From assembly GCA_032622095.1 (NCBI GenBank), contig CP136063.1, forward strand, positions 30,506,987 through 30,570,986: 64,000 nucleotides of DNA. Direction: 5' to 3'. The DNA comes from Siphonodentalium dalli (Eukaryota; Mollusca; Scaphopoda; Gadilida; Siphonodentaliidae). The notes under the pieces are model-generated. The model did not search any database and was not told the origin of the DNA. It saw nothing but the letters and a program-made list of their open reading frames with translations. The position numbers and the translations under genes are program-made. Positions 49,484 to 59,827 of the stretch are shown here, one piece after another (within the stretch, counting starts at the first letter, position 1; each line of letters opens with the position of its first letter).

Positions 49484-49887
49484 CCCTTTCAGTGCCAGGG
49501 GCTGATCTCATCGGCCTAATTTACGGTCTGTAAAATCCGCCTATTTTTGGGTATGCTTAAGCATGCTATAGCGAATTTAAAAACAAACTGGATAAAACCT
49601 TAGAGGGATGTTATAACTCAAAACTATCACCAAGTATTCATAGGAATAATTTGTATGCCCATAAAAAACGTAATATTCCCTGGCTCTAAACCTACAAAAT
49701 AAGTCTGTTAAAGAATACAAGAAAAAATTGTCAAAATTGTAAAAAATAATAACAAATGATGAAAAATTGTTAGGCCAATGCATTCTCTTATATATGCGAG
49801 GTGACCTATGGTCGACTCGCATATATAAGAGAATGCATTGGCACAGGGTATATGGGTTGATACAAAAATCGACCTGGCACTCAAGGG
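49484..49887. mobile_element. piggyBac-like MITE, subfamily 2, copy 3 (reverse)
   Basis: TTAA at 49480-49483 and 49888-49891. Termini CCCTTTCAGTGCCAGG and, inverted, CCCTTGAGTGCCAGG; hairpin at 49774-49842. It is longer than its relatives at the GATGAGATCGG end (extra ~150 bp) and reversed relative to copies 1 and 2. The region 48960-49480 has no supported gene. Confidence 0.88.
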
Positions 49888-50390
49888 TTAAAGTTGTGTC
49901 AGTTCTGTCCATTTTTCCGTCCATCCATTTGTCCGTCAATAGTGGTCATAACTTCCATAGATTTCGCTATGATTTTTATGGAGGCATATAATTTCATAAA
50001 TCTCAATTTAAGCCCCGCCCATCAGGTAAGATGGCCACTGTTACTATTTTAGAAGTTGAATAGGTATATTTCTCTGGTGGTGTTTCTGGACAGTGGGTTA
50101 TGTTTGTTTATCAATTCTTGTTCTGTTTTTTTCCTTTTCTTCTTGGGGTGACTCAATCAGACCTATTATCACGACTATGAGCGTTTGTGTGTTTTTTTTG
50201 CTTTCTTTGTTTTAGTATCAAATAATTTTTTTCACTCAGAAAATGCATATTCCTTTGGTTGTATTTATTACGATCATCCATTAACCCATGACTGTGTATT
50301 ATTAGTTAATTTTTTTTCGTTTACATACAGGTTGATGAAATACAGATTGAAATTTTTGCTCTGTCCTTCTCCCCTCAACATTAATATAAT

Positions 50391-50649
50391 ATGAATTCTT
50401 TAATCCAATCATTTGATAGTAACTTTGATAGAATTCGCCAAGTTCGAGAGGAATTTAAACAGTTTAACAATGATTTGAAACATCGTCGCAGTAGCAAGGT
50501 TAACATGCATAGCCCGTCAGTACAGACTGAGTTAACTTTTCATCATGTTCCAACTCCACGCCAGATAATAGACTTTCAGCCGAGTCACTTTTATGGTTCT
50601 TTTGACATTCTCGCCATATTTTCCCATTGGAAAATGCCAATAATGTTAA
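50391..50649 (+). pseudogene. Open frame of unknown function, cut by MITE
   Basis: It starts MNSLIQSFDSNFDRIRQV, an amphipathic coiled-coil-like region (REEFKQFNNDLKHRR), then a polar part. The frame enters the MITE at 50650. Beyond the MITE a protein-like stretch DWNHLEEDSMRSLLPSEDE occurs at about 50955-51030 in another frame. It may be a further part of the retrotransposon or of a host gene. Confidence 0.3.
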
Positions 50650-50868
50650 CCCTTTGAATATCGGCCCTAAACCTACACAATAAGTCTGTTAACGATATAT
50701 AATAAAATATATTAAAATTGTAAAAAATTGTAAAAAAAAAAAAAAAAAAAAATGTTAAGCCAATGCATTCTCTTATATATGCGAGGCCACCTATACTCGC
50801 ATATATAAGAGAATGCATTGGCACAGGGTATATGGTTTGATACAAAAATCAACCTGGCACTCAAAGGG
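50650..50868. mobile_element. piggyBac-like MITE, subfamily 2, copy 4 (reverse)
   Basis: TTAA at 50646-50649 and 50869-50872. The right terminus is intact (inverse CCCTTTGAGTGCCAGG); the left is worn beyond CCCTTTGA. Hairpin 50759-50822 has a shorter loop. Confidence 0.85.
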
Positions 50869-51557
50869 TTAACAGCCCAGCACACGACGTCATAACGTCA
50901 TTTAGCAGCGAAGAGGTTAAAACCATAACAGACACAAAAAAAAAAAATTCTTGATTGGAACCATCTTGAAGAGGATTCTATGCGCTCTCTACTTCCATCA
51001 GAGGACGAAACAACATTTAACACCACGTCATAGTCTCATCCCGTGTGCTAATACCTCCAACAGGATCCTGCACTGAAACCACATACAGATACAGATACAC
51101 CAAAACCTGGTTTTTATACAAAAATCGTACCAAAACGGAAATGAAATTTCAAAATCGCACATCTCTATTTGCTTCCATGTTAGATTTTTCCTCTGCTTTT
51201 AGCTCGAAACAAAGGTGAAGGATGAAATGTCAACTACTTGTGAGCTGAAAGAGCTAGAACAACTAACTACAGCTTTACATTGGAAACCAAGGTGAAGAAA
51301 AAGCATCATTTAGATCAACAGGGAAGTTAAAGTCGACGTCGCGAAAATTCTCAATATATGTTCATTTATTCATATTTGTATCAAGTTATGCACACTTATT
51401 TAAGAAAACAATCCCCCGCTGTCTGAAAGATACGAGTGTTTACGACTGTGTGTGTCTGGGTGATAGCCTGATGCCTCACCTCATTATCTATTTTGACGGA
51501 AACAGTTATTTGCGAGAAAGCGTGTGACGTACTTAAGGACCTTGGGTATTTCCCACA

Positions 51558-54345
51558 ATGGCTGACACTGACAGAAACATTTTTTGCGATCTGATTGTTC
51601 CTCGTCTGATTCGTCAGAAGACACTTTAAATTTGACAACGGGAGCGTACATGCACGAGCCGGAATTACCACAAAATTACCATGGTGTGAGACCACCAAAC
51701 GATCCAGACCTTGGATGGCGAAGAGATGAAAATCGAGTACGAAAATGGTGAGTCACTGAGCGTCTCTTATTAAAAATATCGCGGTCACTGGCAAAACATG
51801 TGAAAATAAAATTGATGTAAATACTAGCTAAAACCCCGTTTATACGAGCGGACATGTGTAATAATCATTACGCATACTCAATACATCGAAATATGAAATA
51901 TAATTCAAGGAAAAGTTGTGTGTCTGCCGAAATGTTAGTCTAAAAATATACCAGTAGTATTTTTTTTTAACTAAAAATGTCAATTTTTTGATGTATTGAA
52001 ATTCTGGACTCGACCACTGCCAGTCCATGGCTGCTCACGGATTGACATTGGATTCAGCTATTAGTATCAGTACTATGACAATCAGAGACAGTGTTTGCAC
52101 TGGCTAAAATAATAATTTGCCAAAAATTAGCTAACTCTTGATTTGTGACATTGTCCAAGAAAAAAAAAGTGTCTTGAAAGTTGAATATTCAACATGTTAA
52201 TTGTTATCTCGACACATCTTGAGATCCTGACATGCGCATCTCAAGCTCTGAACATATTACTAGTATCTCGCGATATTATCTTGAGATCTCTGCATATTTT
52301 CTTGAGATCTTGCCGTATGATCTCGAGAAAATATGTTAATATCTCAAGATTCTTTTCTCGAAATCTCGAGAGAGTCGAGATAATATCTTGGTGTGGATAT
52401 TTTCTATAACAGTATATGGTACATTGTATATCATTTTGAAGACAGATTCATTGTGGTCCAAGTGAGATGATTATATTCATGGGTTCACATGACTGTCGGG
52501 GTACTATTCATGTACATGTAGTATGTCTTTTGAATGAAAATCTGTTACGGTACTGGTATAGAAGAGCAACAGGAGGCATCTCGGATTCTCGGTCCAAAAC
52601 AGCATCAACCCAACCAATTTCCCAAAGCTGTTGTGGACTGAGAAAACTTGGTCTATACATGCCAATGTATGCTATTTATGAATATATAGTCATGAAACGG
52701 AAAGAAATTAACTTTCCAAGAAAAAGTTGTTTGAGTCAGTATTTGGGGCAGGAGAAAGATACCCGGTTTATTATCGCCCCCACTCCCCAACCGAGCAGCT
52801 ACTTATGACAAAAATGAATTTATTATTTTATAAGTTGCTTATTTTGCTTCATACACTCATGAAAAGGCGAGAGATACTCAAGCCTCGGTATTCCCCCCTC
52901 CCACCCCAAACCCTGACTCAATGAAATTTTTCTCGATTAATTTTAATTTCTCGCCATTTCATGACTATATAAAGCGATATACCGGTAAATGTAAGTGATA
53001 AATAATAAGATATTTTTGTCTCATATGCAGCTGCTGGTTTCTTTCTTTTTGGGGGGGGGGGGGAGGATATATAAAATTTTAATGGATATATAGCATTATA
53101 GGGCAATATAAGCAATAAAATAATTAGTTTATTTTTGTCATATACTCTTATGTAGATGCTGGGTGTGGGGGATATTCAGACCTGGGTATCTAATTCCCCC
53201 CTCTCCACCCAAACCCCGACTCAAACAACTTGTAACATGTTAATTTATCGCCATTTAATGACTATAACATAAAAATAAATAAGCAATAAATTAATACGTG
53301 TACATTTATATTTTGTCGTATGTTGAATTCTCGGTGGGTGTGAGCATTTGACAGACTGAAAATAGTAAAAAGGGGGGATGCACTGGGGGAGATATCATGT
53401 ACACCAGGTAAACAAACTACTATAGTATAAGCTGTGAATCTTTAAAACAGGATATTAACGAAACTGGATAATGAAATAGATACCTGGTAAACAATTCAGC
53501 AGGTATAACTTCTGATAACAAATTTGTGCGGAACTTATCCAAGATGCATGTATCCATGAGAACAAGTGGACGGACAGACGCATGCCCACTGTCATTCATC
53601 AGAACATACAGCAATGACCTAAACATTCAACCCCTTAACCACAGCAGAACTGTGGGTAACTTTTCAGGATTTAGTCCGAAATATGACTTGATGCCTTCAT
53701 GAGAGCTTTCCGATGAATTTCCACAAGCCATATTTCAAACTGAATCCTGAAACTATACCTATAATTCTGATGTGGTTAAGGGGTCGATTATTTAGGGCAT
53801 TACTGTATGTCGAGTTTGTTACAAATTTGTCAAAGTTTGCATCAACAAAATTGAGGAATTGAATGTTAACTCTGAGTTGTTCCATAATAAATGTATTTCC
53901 CTTGTCATTTCAGGTGTTCATGCACCTATGTATGTGATGGAGACTACAATGTACCTGTGAGTGCAGATGTTGCCATGAGATTGAAAAAGTTGAGACCAAG
54001 CTAAAGGAAGTGACAAAAGCGATTTCATAGGAAGAAGGACACTTCAAGTGTATCACAGAGACTGTCCCCTTCAGGAGTGTGTGCCTGGACCCACTGCTAC
54101 TTGAAGTTGCATGGTTAGGATACCAGCAACAGTATAGTCATCCGTTTAATGGACCTCTGCACAACAAATACAGGCATATCGCATAGACAGTTTATTCGGT
54201 GGTGCTATGGCTACCATGGTTTGCATAACTGCAGACCTCTTCCATCGTGTGTTGTGAATGGCATCAGTAATTTCAGTATGCTTTCCCAAATGATGGTGGA
54301 AATTACAGGGGCTTTCGTTTGCCCGAGCTGGAGAAATGCATGAAT
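51558..54345 (+). pseudogene. P2X7 C-terminal (ballast) domain-like gene, broken
   Basis: Exon 1 (51558-51747) starts MADTDRNIF, shifts frame near the T6 run, then runs SSEDTLNLTTGAYMHEPEL to a donor GTGAGT. Exon 2 (from 53914 after TTGTCATTTCAG) completes the split Trp codon into WCSCTY and continues as CECRCCHEIEK, CLDPLLLEVAWL, NKYRHIA/YRQFIRWCYGY, PSCVV and FPNDGGNYRGFRLPEL. These are the zinc-binding Cys cluster and core of the cytosolic ballast domain of P2X7 receptors, which many invertebrates also carry in channel-free proteins. No P2X channel part is seen. Exon 2 has about three frameshifts and one in-frame TAG, so it is a pseudogene. Confidence 0.8.
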
Positions 54346-55241
54346 TAGTGTTCAAACGATTAGTCGACAAATAATCGTCGACGCTGGTTTTTCGGGTAAT
54401 CGACTCTAACTTCCACAGTCGACTAGTCGAAATACAGTATCTAATCTCATCAGCTGGCCTTGACAATGCATGGTTTCACTAAATGTGGGTCAGAAAAGCA
54501 GCAAAGATAGCTAGTCTATGTTCAAGAAGCTTTCCAAAGCTTTGCATTGCGTCATTTAGTTTCTACGCTCGCGCACATTTCATACTCCCTATACCGCGGA
54601 CGCAAAAATTCGTAGTGCGCATTTCTAACCAACACGGGTAAAGAGGGAGGGGCTTCCACAAAAGTGTTCGTCGACACTAACTGAGTCTAACTCTCTGCTT
54701 GCTACGTACGCCTTACGGAAGTTATGGCAACTTACAAAGTAGGCCTATGTACACATCGTATATATAATCATTAATAATTATAATGTGTGTCACACAGTAT
54801 GTGTGCCACACAGTGTGTGTGCACGTTTTCTTTTGTTTTGTTTTTTATTTTGAGCCGACTCTGAGACTGAGTATCGTTTATTTTCTATACACTGGCAGGG
54901 AAGTATTTATTTGATTTCATGATTAACAGAAAATCCCTCAATTATTTCCTCAATTATTTATTCTCATTATCATCGTAGATTCGTAGGGAACTTATTTGCG
55001 ATCGGTGGGTTTCTAGAGCACCAGTTCATTTGCAACAAAACCACGTGACGTGTCACGTGATTCAATTCTCCGATCACAGTAGAGTGTAAATAGTGTGATG
55101 ATGGCACGGAATTTGTAATTTTCTTTCACATGTGCTTCATTAGTATAAGGTTGGTGATGTATTTGGCCGACTAGTCGACGTCGACTCGACTTTTGGTGTT
55201 CGACTAGTCGACTCCAGAATCCCAGAGTCGTTTGAACACTA
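54346..55241. mobile_element. hAT element in the last codons of the P2X7-like gene
   Basis: Flanked by GCATGAAT at 54338-54345 and 55242-55249. Inverted termini TAGTGTTCAAACGA. Subterminal ACTAGTCGAC / GTCGACTAGTCG motifs occur at both ends. 896 bp with no transposase. Without it the host frame would read ...CMN, AAA, TGA (55250-55255); with it the element's own first bases TAG give a stop at once. Confidence 0.93.
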
Positions 55242-55992
55242 GCATGAATAAATGAATGAAATCTTAATTGTTTGTTACAATGTATCTGCCTAATCTTTGA
55301 CTCTGGAATGGCCAAATTGTTTGATATTTAACTTTGTTTTTATTTAAAAAAAATTTATTTTCAAGTGACAAATTTCCCCCCGCTTTTCATAGTTTGATCC
55401 TGAAATTGCCAGAAAAATGTTTTTTTTTTATAATTCCCTTTTTTTTTTATTAAAATATATTTTTTTCCAAGCGACATATTTTTTTAATCACACAATTGAT
55501 TATTTGATCCTGAAATGGCGAGAAAAATGACTTGAGATTTAAATTTGTTTTTATTTAATTTCATTCTTTCAAATGTCCAGGTCTGGATAGCTACCCACAA
55601 CCCAGCACCTACATGACAAAAAATTGTCTCATGGTTTCATTGCTTATTTTGCTTTATAAAGTCATGAAACGAAGATTCCAGAACATGATGTAGCCCCCCC
55701 CGTAATAACACTCCAGTATTTACTTTTTCAACTCAACGAATGGAAGAAGCCATGGTATACTGTATAGATCTGTATTTCACTGTTTGATCATATTAAAATC
55801 ATTTTCACAAAGATGATACATGCAGATACGTAGACAGCATAGCCACCCAAGAAGCCCTTCTGATAGTTCAGCCAGAAACGTAATTAGTACTCTTCTTGTG
55901 GGACTTGAAAGCAGAAATCTGCGAAAGCGGTCACGTATCCCATGCATTTCATATCAACAATAGGTTGAAAGTTAATAAATTTCGAAGTTCCC

Positions 55993-56331
55993 GTGGACCT
56001 ACATGTAGATCATGCCACGAATACCTACTCCAGCGGCACGGGAGTAGAGATTCATGGCATGATCTGCTGTGGTCCTATTCTGACAGTCACAGTGACACAC
56101 GAACTTCGTCCAAATATGTACGAATTTACTCCAGAGTTTTTTGGCCACGCGAATAATTCATGTCGTATTATTCAATATTTTATTACACACATAAATACAT
56201 TCCGAATTCACGATTTCCAACGAAAACGAAACATGTTTGAACTAAAACAAAACCACGCAGAAACCGATTTCGATAACACAATGTCAACAGAATGCCGCAA
56301 GGTGATTAATGACGTCACGGGTCAAAAATAA
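55993..56331 (+). CDS. Unidentified ORF in the TTAA element
   Basis: 112 residues starting MDLHVDHATNTYSSG, with HELRPNMYEFTPEFFGH and a charged C-terminus. An overlapping frame (55896-56156) is also open. There is no recognised domain. It could be a 3' part of the element's transposase or of the cargo gene. Confidence 0.25.
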   Translation: MDLHVDHATNTYSSGTGVEIHGMICCGPILTVTVTHELRPNMYEFTPEFFGHANNSCRIIQYFITHINTFRIHDFQRKRNMFELKQNHAETDFDNTMSTECRKVINDVTGQK

Positions 56332-56529
56332 ATTACACCCAATCTGCAGTTCGCGTTTACTGCTGTGCGCATGCCAGGGGGGTTTCCTGGAATGCGAATC
56401 GATAGCGGCTAATCTTGGGACGATTAATTTTGTTCTCAGAATGACTCTGTTGGTCTAATAAGCGGGGAAATGGGTAAAATATGAACTTCGCGACGGCGAC
56501 TTTAAGGAAGAAGTCAAGGAGTCGTTTAA

Positions 56530-56988
56530 CCCTTTACCCAACAAAGCGGCCAAAAACGCCCAAATAAAGCTTCAACGGCCTACATTATCTTTGGTCTGTC
56601 TCAATAACACCATACAAATATGAATATCATTGGAACCGGTTCATTGACCACATTGTGATGGTTACAGTTATGCCCTGTGCCAATGCATTCTCTTATATAT
56701 GCGAGTCGACCATAGGTCGCCTCGTATATATAAGAGAATGCACTGGCCTAAAAAATAATACTTTTTATAACACTTTTTACAATTTTTTCTTACATTCTTT
56801 AACAATTTTATAATTTTTCTTTCATTTTTTTAACAATTTTTATAATATTTTTCTACATTCTTTGACAATTTTATTATTTTTAATATGTGTTAAGCCAATG
56901 CATTCACTTATATATGCGAGGCGTCCTATGGTCGACTCGCATATATAAGAGAATGCATTGGCACAGGGTCGTTCTGTTGGGTAAAGGG
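56530..56988. mobile_element. piggyBac-like MITE, subfamily 1, copy 2
   Basis: TTAA at 56526-56529 on the left; on the right the site reads TTGT, one or two changes from TTAA. Inverted termini CCCTTTACCCAACA. Hairpins at 56679-56747 and 56894-56962 in opposite orientation. It is closely similar to 36144-36597 along its whole length, including the left-only 145 bp arm. It lies 20 bp right of the P2X7-carrying element. Confidence 0.88.
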
Positions 56989-57094
56989 TTGTCAAAGATT
57001 TCATATTTTTTGTTACCATGGCATATGTTGTGCTCCTCACGCTCCATATTCTAGGGATGACATCGAGGGAGGCACAACCATCACCACCTTTCCA

Positions 57095-57245
57095 GAAGAG
57101 TGCCCACAGAAAAGCAAAACTATGACGACGCCCACAGCAAAGCAAAACTATGTGAAGACGCCCACAGCAAAGCAAAACTATGTGAAGACACCACAGCAAA
57201 CCAAAACTATCTGGAGACGCCTGCAGCAAAGCAAAACTATGTGAC
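57095..57245. repeat. ~30 bp minisatellite (CACAGCAAAGCAAAACTATG)
   Basis: Five diverged copies of GCCCACAGCAAAGCAAAACTATGTGAAGAC. Read on the minus strand it gives a spurious Cys/Leu-rich repeat protein. Confidence 0.85.
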
Positions 57246-57253
57246 ATTTAAAG

Positions 57254-57347
57254 GCTGCAACACAAGTGTGTGATGCCATCTGGTCACCAGTAGACCGTGA
57301 CGAGATTGCCCACATGAACTCATATCCATTTTGCGTCTGCAAAAAAG
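57254..57347 (+). CDS. Candidate exon upstream of the PHD ORF
   Basis: One open frame AATQVCDAIWSPVDRDE through HMNSYPFCVCKK to a donor GGTGATT. It has good protein character and a C-x-C but only a weak acceptor (ATTTAAAG). It may belong to the PHD-finger gene at 58254. The interval 57350-58250 otherwise shows a TAA microsatellite (57523-57542) and no supported gene. Confidence 0.25.
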
Positions 57348-58253
57348 GTGATTTTAATTATGATACACTATTCTAACGAAGATGATTTTAATTATGATAC
57401 ACTATTCCAACGAAGATAAATAAATTGAAACTGCAGCAACCTCCACAATGAAATAGTCAATATTTGACCGTATAGCTGAAGAATACAGTATTCTCATGTT
57501 GATTAAACTGTTTGTCCATATTAATAATAATAATAATAATAATATAGAGTATTTGTATATATCAGATAAGGATCGCATGTTTAAGGACAAAAAGTCCGGG
57601 TGCCTGGGTAGTGTCAAAGGTGAACAATTTTCCCCAGATATCATTATGTATCTTGTTCCAATAAGCACTATAGACAATATGTGGCTGCCAACATTAGTTT
57701 TAAATGTCACAACTCATCCATTAGAAAACACACAACACATCATTCAACAACAGGGGGCTCGATGTTTCAACACATATCCTCTTACATGACAGGATACATA
57801 TAATGCGTCCTGTTCTTGCTGGGGAATTTAATTGTCTATTCTACATAAACTCACCCAAAGTCTATTCGTTTCAGTGTTTTTTGCTTGGTACAGCCACTAT
57901 GCAACAATTAGTAGACAATATTCACTTTTATTGCTGCAGGAAAGGCTAAAAAGGATGTTTATTTCCCTACGGCATTACACATAGACATCATACACCACGG
58001 CAAGCAATTGACTTGACAAACTCGCACAGGGTTACCCTCTCAAAAACTGGAACACAGATACACGCTTCTACGCATTATAACCAACTCTGGCATTTATGTA
58101 CGTGCCGCTAGAGTTTGCCTCAAACCGCCCCCCCCCCCCGGCACAGATTATTCTGACATGTGTAATAACACGTATTCCTTGTTCATCCTCATCATTCCCG
58201 AATTTGGTAATTCAATTATATAAACGTTATCACCTAATTTGTAGAATGCTCTT

Positions 58254-58583
58254 GTGTTTCCACAAAGAAATTTCACGCAGCATGTGCAAATAGTCACACC
58301 GAAAAGGCTGGATGAGCAGTACAGCGGGTTCTGCTCAAATGCTTGTCCTGTGGCATCCCAATCAACCAGAGCATATATTTACTGCAAATGCCAGACCAAT
58401 TGTCCAGGTGTGGACATGGTAGAGTGCGAAAACTCTAAATGCACAAGCAGATGCTGGTTCCACTACAGTTGTATCGGTATAGCGAGTGCTGATGAACTAC
58501 CCGGCGAGTCCGCATTGAACAAAAGAAAACAATGTTTCTGTGTTTGGGGACAACTGTACACCACCTGCATTACAGGTTATTGA
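58254..58583 (+). CDS. PHD-finger protein (partial)
   Basis: 109 residues. The C-terminal half has a PHD pattern: YCKCQTNCPGVDMVECENSKC, then WFHYSCIGI, then CFCVW, i.e. Cys4-His-Cys3 spacing with Trp/Phe before the His. PHD fingers read histone H3 tails, and in molluscs similar fingers also occur in transposon and YqaJ-nuclease proteins. The N-terminal 40 residues may start at a splice site (TTTCACGCAG at 58281) rather than the Met. The frame ends soon after the finger (TTCITGY), so it could be the end of a longer gene or a fragment. The next ~450 bp (58590-59040) hold nothing recognisable. Confidence 0.6.
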   Translation: MFPQRNFTQHVQIVTPKRLDEQYSGFCSNACPVASQSTRAYIYCKCQTNCPGVDMVECENSKCTSRCWFHYSCIGIASADELPGESALNKRKQCFCVWGQLYTTCITGY

Positions 58584-59040
58584 AACACATGGCAATATTA
58601 AGTTGTTCTGTAAAAATAACAATTGGCCAGCCGGTCACCCCGACACAAACACCACTCATCGATATAGTCCCAGATTTGTTTAAATTCGTGCTGCTTCTTA
58701 GGACAATAAATTGGTACACACATGGAATGTAGAATTTGGTGTGACGCGATCGAATGTTTAACTGGTGATATCGTTTAAGCTCCCACAATATTCTTACAAA
58801 GCGTCGCGATCGATTTCAAAATAATCTGGTGAGAGTTTCGCCGACTAGTAAAACCTAATAGTTTGTGGCAGATAAATCAAGCAATGATATATTTTTGAAT
58901 ACGAAAGAGTTGGCATGTGTATAAACAAAGCAATAATTCCAAAGTAGTTCATGGAGATTTTTGGAACTCTCTCCTAATATATGACGATATCGTGATAATT
59001 TGCTTTACAGTCTTGTCCCCCGGTGATCGTATGGCCTTAG

Positions 59041-59575
59041 GTGCAAACTGAGTTGCGATTCGGTCACTATACTATTCGGCAGATGACATTTTACTATATG
59101 CAGGTGTAATTTTCATGTATTTTATTTGATGAGAAATGACTCGTTATTTCTCGTGGTTTGAGAACCCCCCTTTCGGCGCATTCATTGGCTTTCATGTAGT
59201 TAGTATTATTCGTCGAGCTATTCTATTATTAGATCGTTATACCTTCAACGGCGATAGCCGAAGGGTTAACAGAATCCCTTATTATCAAGCAATCAATATT
59301 CACTGCCGACGTCACGGGAATTTCCCGGGCTTTCTCAATCCTTTGTCTGCATCAATTCTTCCAATCAAAATTATTCGTAGCATTCAGATCTATAATTTTA
59401 ACCAATCAGAAAGCTAAGAAGTAGCGAATCATCAAGCCCGAGATTGATTATATCGATCGGTGGCGTCATTCTCTATTCTGATTTCATGACGGCAAGCTCG
59501 CGCAATAAATATTTGCATAACTATTTGAATTTATTTCGATAATCTACTACCGGTACCTGTTATTAATCATTCATT
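59041..59575 (+). promoter_or_regulatory. 5' leader of tyrosine-recombinase retrotransposon (inferred)
   Basis: GC is higher than in the flanks. CCAATCA boxes (59361, 59402) and an A/T block AATAAATATTTGCATAAC (59505) lie before the first ORF. It may hold the left terminal repeat, but its pair lies beyond the window, so its start is not defined. Confidence 0.35.
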
Positions 59576-59815
59576 ATGGAAGCTTACAACATTATGGACG
59601 CTTACAACGATCCAAATCCGATGCCAGGCGTTGCACTATTGATGCCGTTTGTTCGGCTTATGTTCGGCATTCCCACTTGGTATGTTTTGCCTGAAAACGA
59701 AATGCGGCGTTTAATTAATTTCATGTTGACAGAGCGTCAGCCAGCCACGGCAAGGATTTTGGAATGCTCCACCAGACCTAGATGTCTGTGCTTTTTCTGT
59801 GTTAACAGCTGGTAA
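59576..59815 (+). CDS. Small ORF upstream of gag in the retroelement
   Basis: 79 residues beginning MEAYNIMDAYNDPNPMPG, ending ...LCFFCVNSW. Its stop is 13 bp before the gag start and it is in another frame. It has no recognised domain; it may be a leader peptide or incidental. Confidence 0.3.
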   Translation: MEAYNIMDAYNDPNPMPGVALLMPFVRLMFGIPTWYVLPENEMRRLINFMLTERQPATARILECSTRPRCLCFFCVNSW

Positions 59816-59827
59816 TTCCCTGGATAC

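Larger units (their letters stand above)
51331..56501. mobile_element. TTAA-flanked 5.2 kb element with P2X7-ballast-like gene
   Basis: TTAA at 51327-51330 and 56502-56505 flank inverted termini AGTCGACGTCGCGAA and AGTCGCCGTCGCGAA (14 of 15). Inside are two exons of a P2X7-C-terminus-like gene, a hAT element (54346-55241) and an unidentified open frame (55993-56331). TTAA with AG-start termini suggests Kolobok-like transposition, but I see no THAP or DDE domain, so it may be non-autonomous or decayed. Subtracting the hAT insertion and its TSD gives about 4.27 kb. Confidence 0.6.

Noticed and set aside
51558-54345. A true P2X7 receptor gene
   Set aside because: Only the cytosolic ballast-type domain motifs are present; no P2X channel segments or extracellular Cys pattern were seen, and the gene is broken.
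56840-57247. 135-residue minus-strand ORF rich in LLCCGR
   Set aside because: It joins a 30 bp minisatellite with a MITE hairpin; no domain.
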